Shown here: positions 62,679 through 64,000 of the stretch, piece after piece
Layout of the letters: every line of letters starts with the position of its first letter
Position numbering within the stretch: position 1 is the stretch's first letter
NCBI GenBank assembly: GCA_964468045.1
Contig: CAYXTO010000014.1
Coordinates: 28,369 to 92,368, forward strand
Length of the DNA: 64,000 nt
Direction of reading: 5' to 3'
Source of the DNA: JAWKXU01 sp964468045
GTDB taxonomy: Bacteria > Pseudomonadota > Alphaproteobacteria > Sphingomonadales > Sphingomonadaceae
Translations under genes and position numbers: made by a program
Notes under the pieces: generated by a model
The model's database searches: none
The model's input: only the letters and a program-made list of their open reading frames with translations
What the model was told of the DNA's origin: nothing

Positions 62679-63602
62679 ATGCATAAATCGATACTTTTCG
62701 CCGCATCCGCGCTTATGGGCCTTGCCTGCCAGCCCGTGCTCGCCAAGGATATCCAGCTCAAGCTGACGGCGAAGGAAGTGTCGCTGCCCATCGACAACAA
62801 GGGCACGATGCAGGCGTCCTGGACCTATGAAGGGCAGGTTCCCGGGCCGGTTCTGCGTGTTACCGAAGGCGACCGGGTCACGATCGTCCTGACCAACGAT
62901 GCGGCCAACAAGAATTCGCATTCGATCGACCTGCATGCCGCGCGTGTGGACGTCGTCAAGGATTTCGAATCGATCAAACCGGGCGAAACCAAGACCTTCA
63001 GCTTCGTCGCGACCTATCCCGGCGCCTTCTACTATCACTGCGGGGCGGACCCGATGTATCAGCACATCGCGCGTGGCATGTTCGGCGTGATCCTGGTCGA
63101 TCCCAAGGACGCCAAGGCGCTGCCCAAGGCGGACCGTGAATATATCCTCGTCCAGTCGGAAGTCTATGCCAACCCGGACGATCTGCATTCCATCATGAAG
63201 AGCGAGTGGACGAACGTCGTCTTCAACGGCGTCGCCTTCAAATATGATCCGGTGCACGATCCGGCCTCGACCAAGATGCTTGTCGCCAAGCCCGGCGAGC
63301 GGGTCCGCGTCTATTTCGTCAATGCCGGGCCGAACGAATACTCCACGCTGCATCCCATCGCCGGCATATGGGACGCCGTCTATCCGAGCGGCAATCCCAG
63401 GAACAAGAAGGTCGGCATGCAGAGCATGGTCGTCGGCCCAGGCGATGGCGCAACCTTCGATCTCATCTCGCCGGTGGAGGGCGCGAATGTGATCGTCGAT
63501 CACCGGATGTCCCATGCGCACACCGGCGCCATGGCCGTGATGATGTTCTCGAACGATGCGGATCCCAAGATGGGGCGGGGCGACCTCATCCTTGTGCCGT
63601 AA
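62679..63602 (+). CDS. nirK: copper-containing nitrite reductase
   Basis: Reduces nitrite to NO in the periplasm. 307 residues with a signal peptide ending VLA. All ligands of the family can be placed: type 1 copper His81, Cys121, His129, Met134; type 2 copper His86, His120, His275; catalytic Asp84 and His225. Spacing matches characterised NirK. Short linker and C terminus put it near the class found with ncgABC in Nitrosomonas, where the unit gives tolerance to nitrite. Electrons likely come from the two cytochromes upstream. A nitric oxide reductase is not visible in the window. Confidence 0.87.
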   Translation: MHKSILFAASALMGLACQPVLAKDIQLKLTAKEVSLPIDNKGTMQASWTYEGQVPGPVLRVTEGDRVTIVLTNDAANKNSHSIDLHAARVDVVKDFESIKPGETKTFSFVATYPGAFYYHCGADPMYQHIARGMFGVILVDPKDAKALPKADREYILVQSEVYANPDDLHSIMKSEWTNVVFNGVAFKYDPVHDPASTKMLVAKPGERVRVYFVNAGPNEYSTLHPIAGIWDAVYPSGNPRNKKVGMQSMVVGPGDGATFDLISPVEGANVIVDHRMSHAHTGAMAVMMFSNDADPKMGRGDLILVP

Positions 63603-63675
63603 ATGGCGCATCGCCGCTCCGTCCCTGGCGCAGCTCTTGCGCCCGCGTCGTGGCTTCCGGGACTGCTTGGCCGGT

Positions 63676-63719
63676 CGTACCCCGTGAAAACGGCCGGCTC
63701 GTGGTCTCCGGAGCCACGA
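63676..63719. repeat. tandem hairpins after nirK
   Basis: Two inverted repeats in a row: GGCCG-type arms around 63669-63695 and TCGTGG...CCACGA (63699-63719) enclosing CTCCGGAG. No T-tract follows. They may end the NirK transcript or shape the leader of the next gene. Confidence 0.35.
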
Positions 63720-63759
63720 CGCAACCGATTGCTGTAGGTCAGACGTGTTCGAACGCCGT

Positions 63760-64000
63760 GTGAAGACATACCAGGAAGCAGCGGCGGCGACATCATTGGA
63801 GGTCGAAGTCTCGCTAGGCATATTCGTTTCCCTCAAGCCGCAGCGTGCCCTGCTGATTTCGGGGATTGCTCTGATCGCCTCGATCGGGGTGCCCGTTTCC
63901 GCCCAGACGGTGGCTTTGGCGGAAAACAGGGCATACGATGATTGGAACACCATCATTGTGACGGGCCGCGCTGCTGTGAGCGAAGCGGAGCGGCAGGCGG
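63760..64000 (+). CDS. TonB-dependent receptor, N-terminal part (runs off the window)
   Basis: The visible 80 residues contain a signal peptide (LLISGIALIASIGVPVSAQ) followed by a TonB-box-like YDDWNTIIVTGRAAV, the start of an outer-membrane TonB-dependent receptor for siderophores, metals or glycans. The start codon is uncertain: GTG 63760, GTG 63745 or TTG 63796. Located 158 bases after nirK on the same strand; a link to copper or haem uptake would fit but is not shown. Confidence 0.65.
   Translation, partial: MKTYQEAAAATSLEVEVSLGIFVSLKPQRALLISGIALIASIGVPVSAQTVALAENRAYDDWNTIIVTGRAAVSEAERQA

Noticed and set aside
63603..63737. 44-codon open frame after nirK
   Set aside because: No ribosome-binding site, Arg/Pro-rich random-like sequence, overlaps the hairpins.
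62229..63956. 575-codon open frame antisense to the cytochrome and nirK genes
   Set aside because: It mirrors genes with clear haem and copper motifs and has no start signal or domain.

Overview
The window reads as chromosome of a high-GC alphaproteobacterium, most likely an order Sphingomonadales member (Novosphingobium/Erythrobacter-like). This is inferred from gene content and order: zapA next to a 6S RNA and 5-formyl-THF cyclo-ligase, a tkt-gap-pgk-class I aldolase block, a DUF2842 protein, and an XrtA/PEP-CTERM regulatory module. No rRNA, CRISPR array, transposase or integrase is visible. Four tRNA genes are present: Asn, Pro, Asp and Leu.

Layout. 1-6.3 kb: 5' part of a ferredoxin-NADP reductase with an unknown partner gene and a Fur-like site, an EF-hand protein, a secreted unknown, tRNA-Asn, NAD kinase, and a GGDEF(degenerate)-EAL protein. 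6.3-12.7 kb: DNA repair and housekeeping (mfd, sdhE, host-attachment protein, recG). 12.7-17.6 kb: a catabolic or detoxifying cluster (GST, cytochrome P450, phytanoyl-CoA-type dioxygenase, AraC regulator, quinone reductase with its own operator). 17.9-18.6 kb: a low-GC two-gene insert (winged helix-GIY-YIG protein plus a 30-residue membrane peptide) against the 3' end of tRNA-Pro. 18.9-22.2 kb: thyA, DUF2842, fau, 6S RNA, zapA. 22.4-28.5 kb: a central carbon operon, tkt-gap-MOSC-pgk-VOC-fba, with most genes overlapping or nearly touching. 28.5-31.8 kb: lipoprotein, thiE, efp, suhB, tRNA-Leu. 32-35.2 kb: an orphan cyanophycin-synthetase-like ATP-grasp ligase beside tRNA-Leu and a secreted M20 peptidase. 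35.4-42.1 kb: an XrtA-type sugar transferase with the PrsK/PrsR two-component system and a TPR protein. 42.3-48.7 kb: transporters, panB, and a frameshifted flavin-nucleotide-binding gene. 48.8-56 kb: the complete phosphate regulon phoR-pstSCAB-phoU-phoB on the minus strand with two Pho-box-like sites. 56.1-59.8 kb: YciI protein and signalling genes, including a CHASE3 hybrid kinase. 60.4-63.6 kb: a four-gene periplasmic copper/haem unit (two-domain multicopper oxidase, dihaem and monohaem cytochromes c, NirK) matching the ncgABC-nirK layout known from Nitrosomonas. The window ends in the start of a TonB-dependent receptor.

Functional themes. Phosphate sensing and uptake is complete in one operon: PhoR/PhoB sense and regulate, PstSCAB transports, PhoU links them. 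The Prs proteins probably control sigma-54-dependent surface or exopolysaccharide genes located elsewhere. The NirK unit probably detoxifies or reduces nitrite in the periplasm, with electrons passed through its two cytochromes. The best candidates for something undescribed are the GIY-YIG/membrane-peptide pair, the Mur-less cyanophycin-synthetase-like ligase, and the 44-bp palindrome upstream of the NirK unit.
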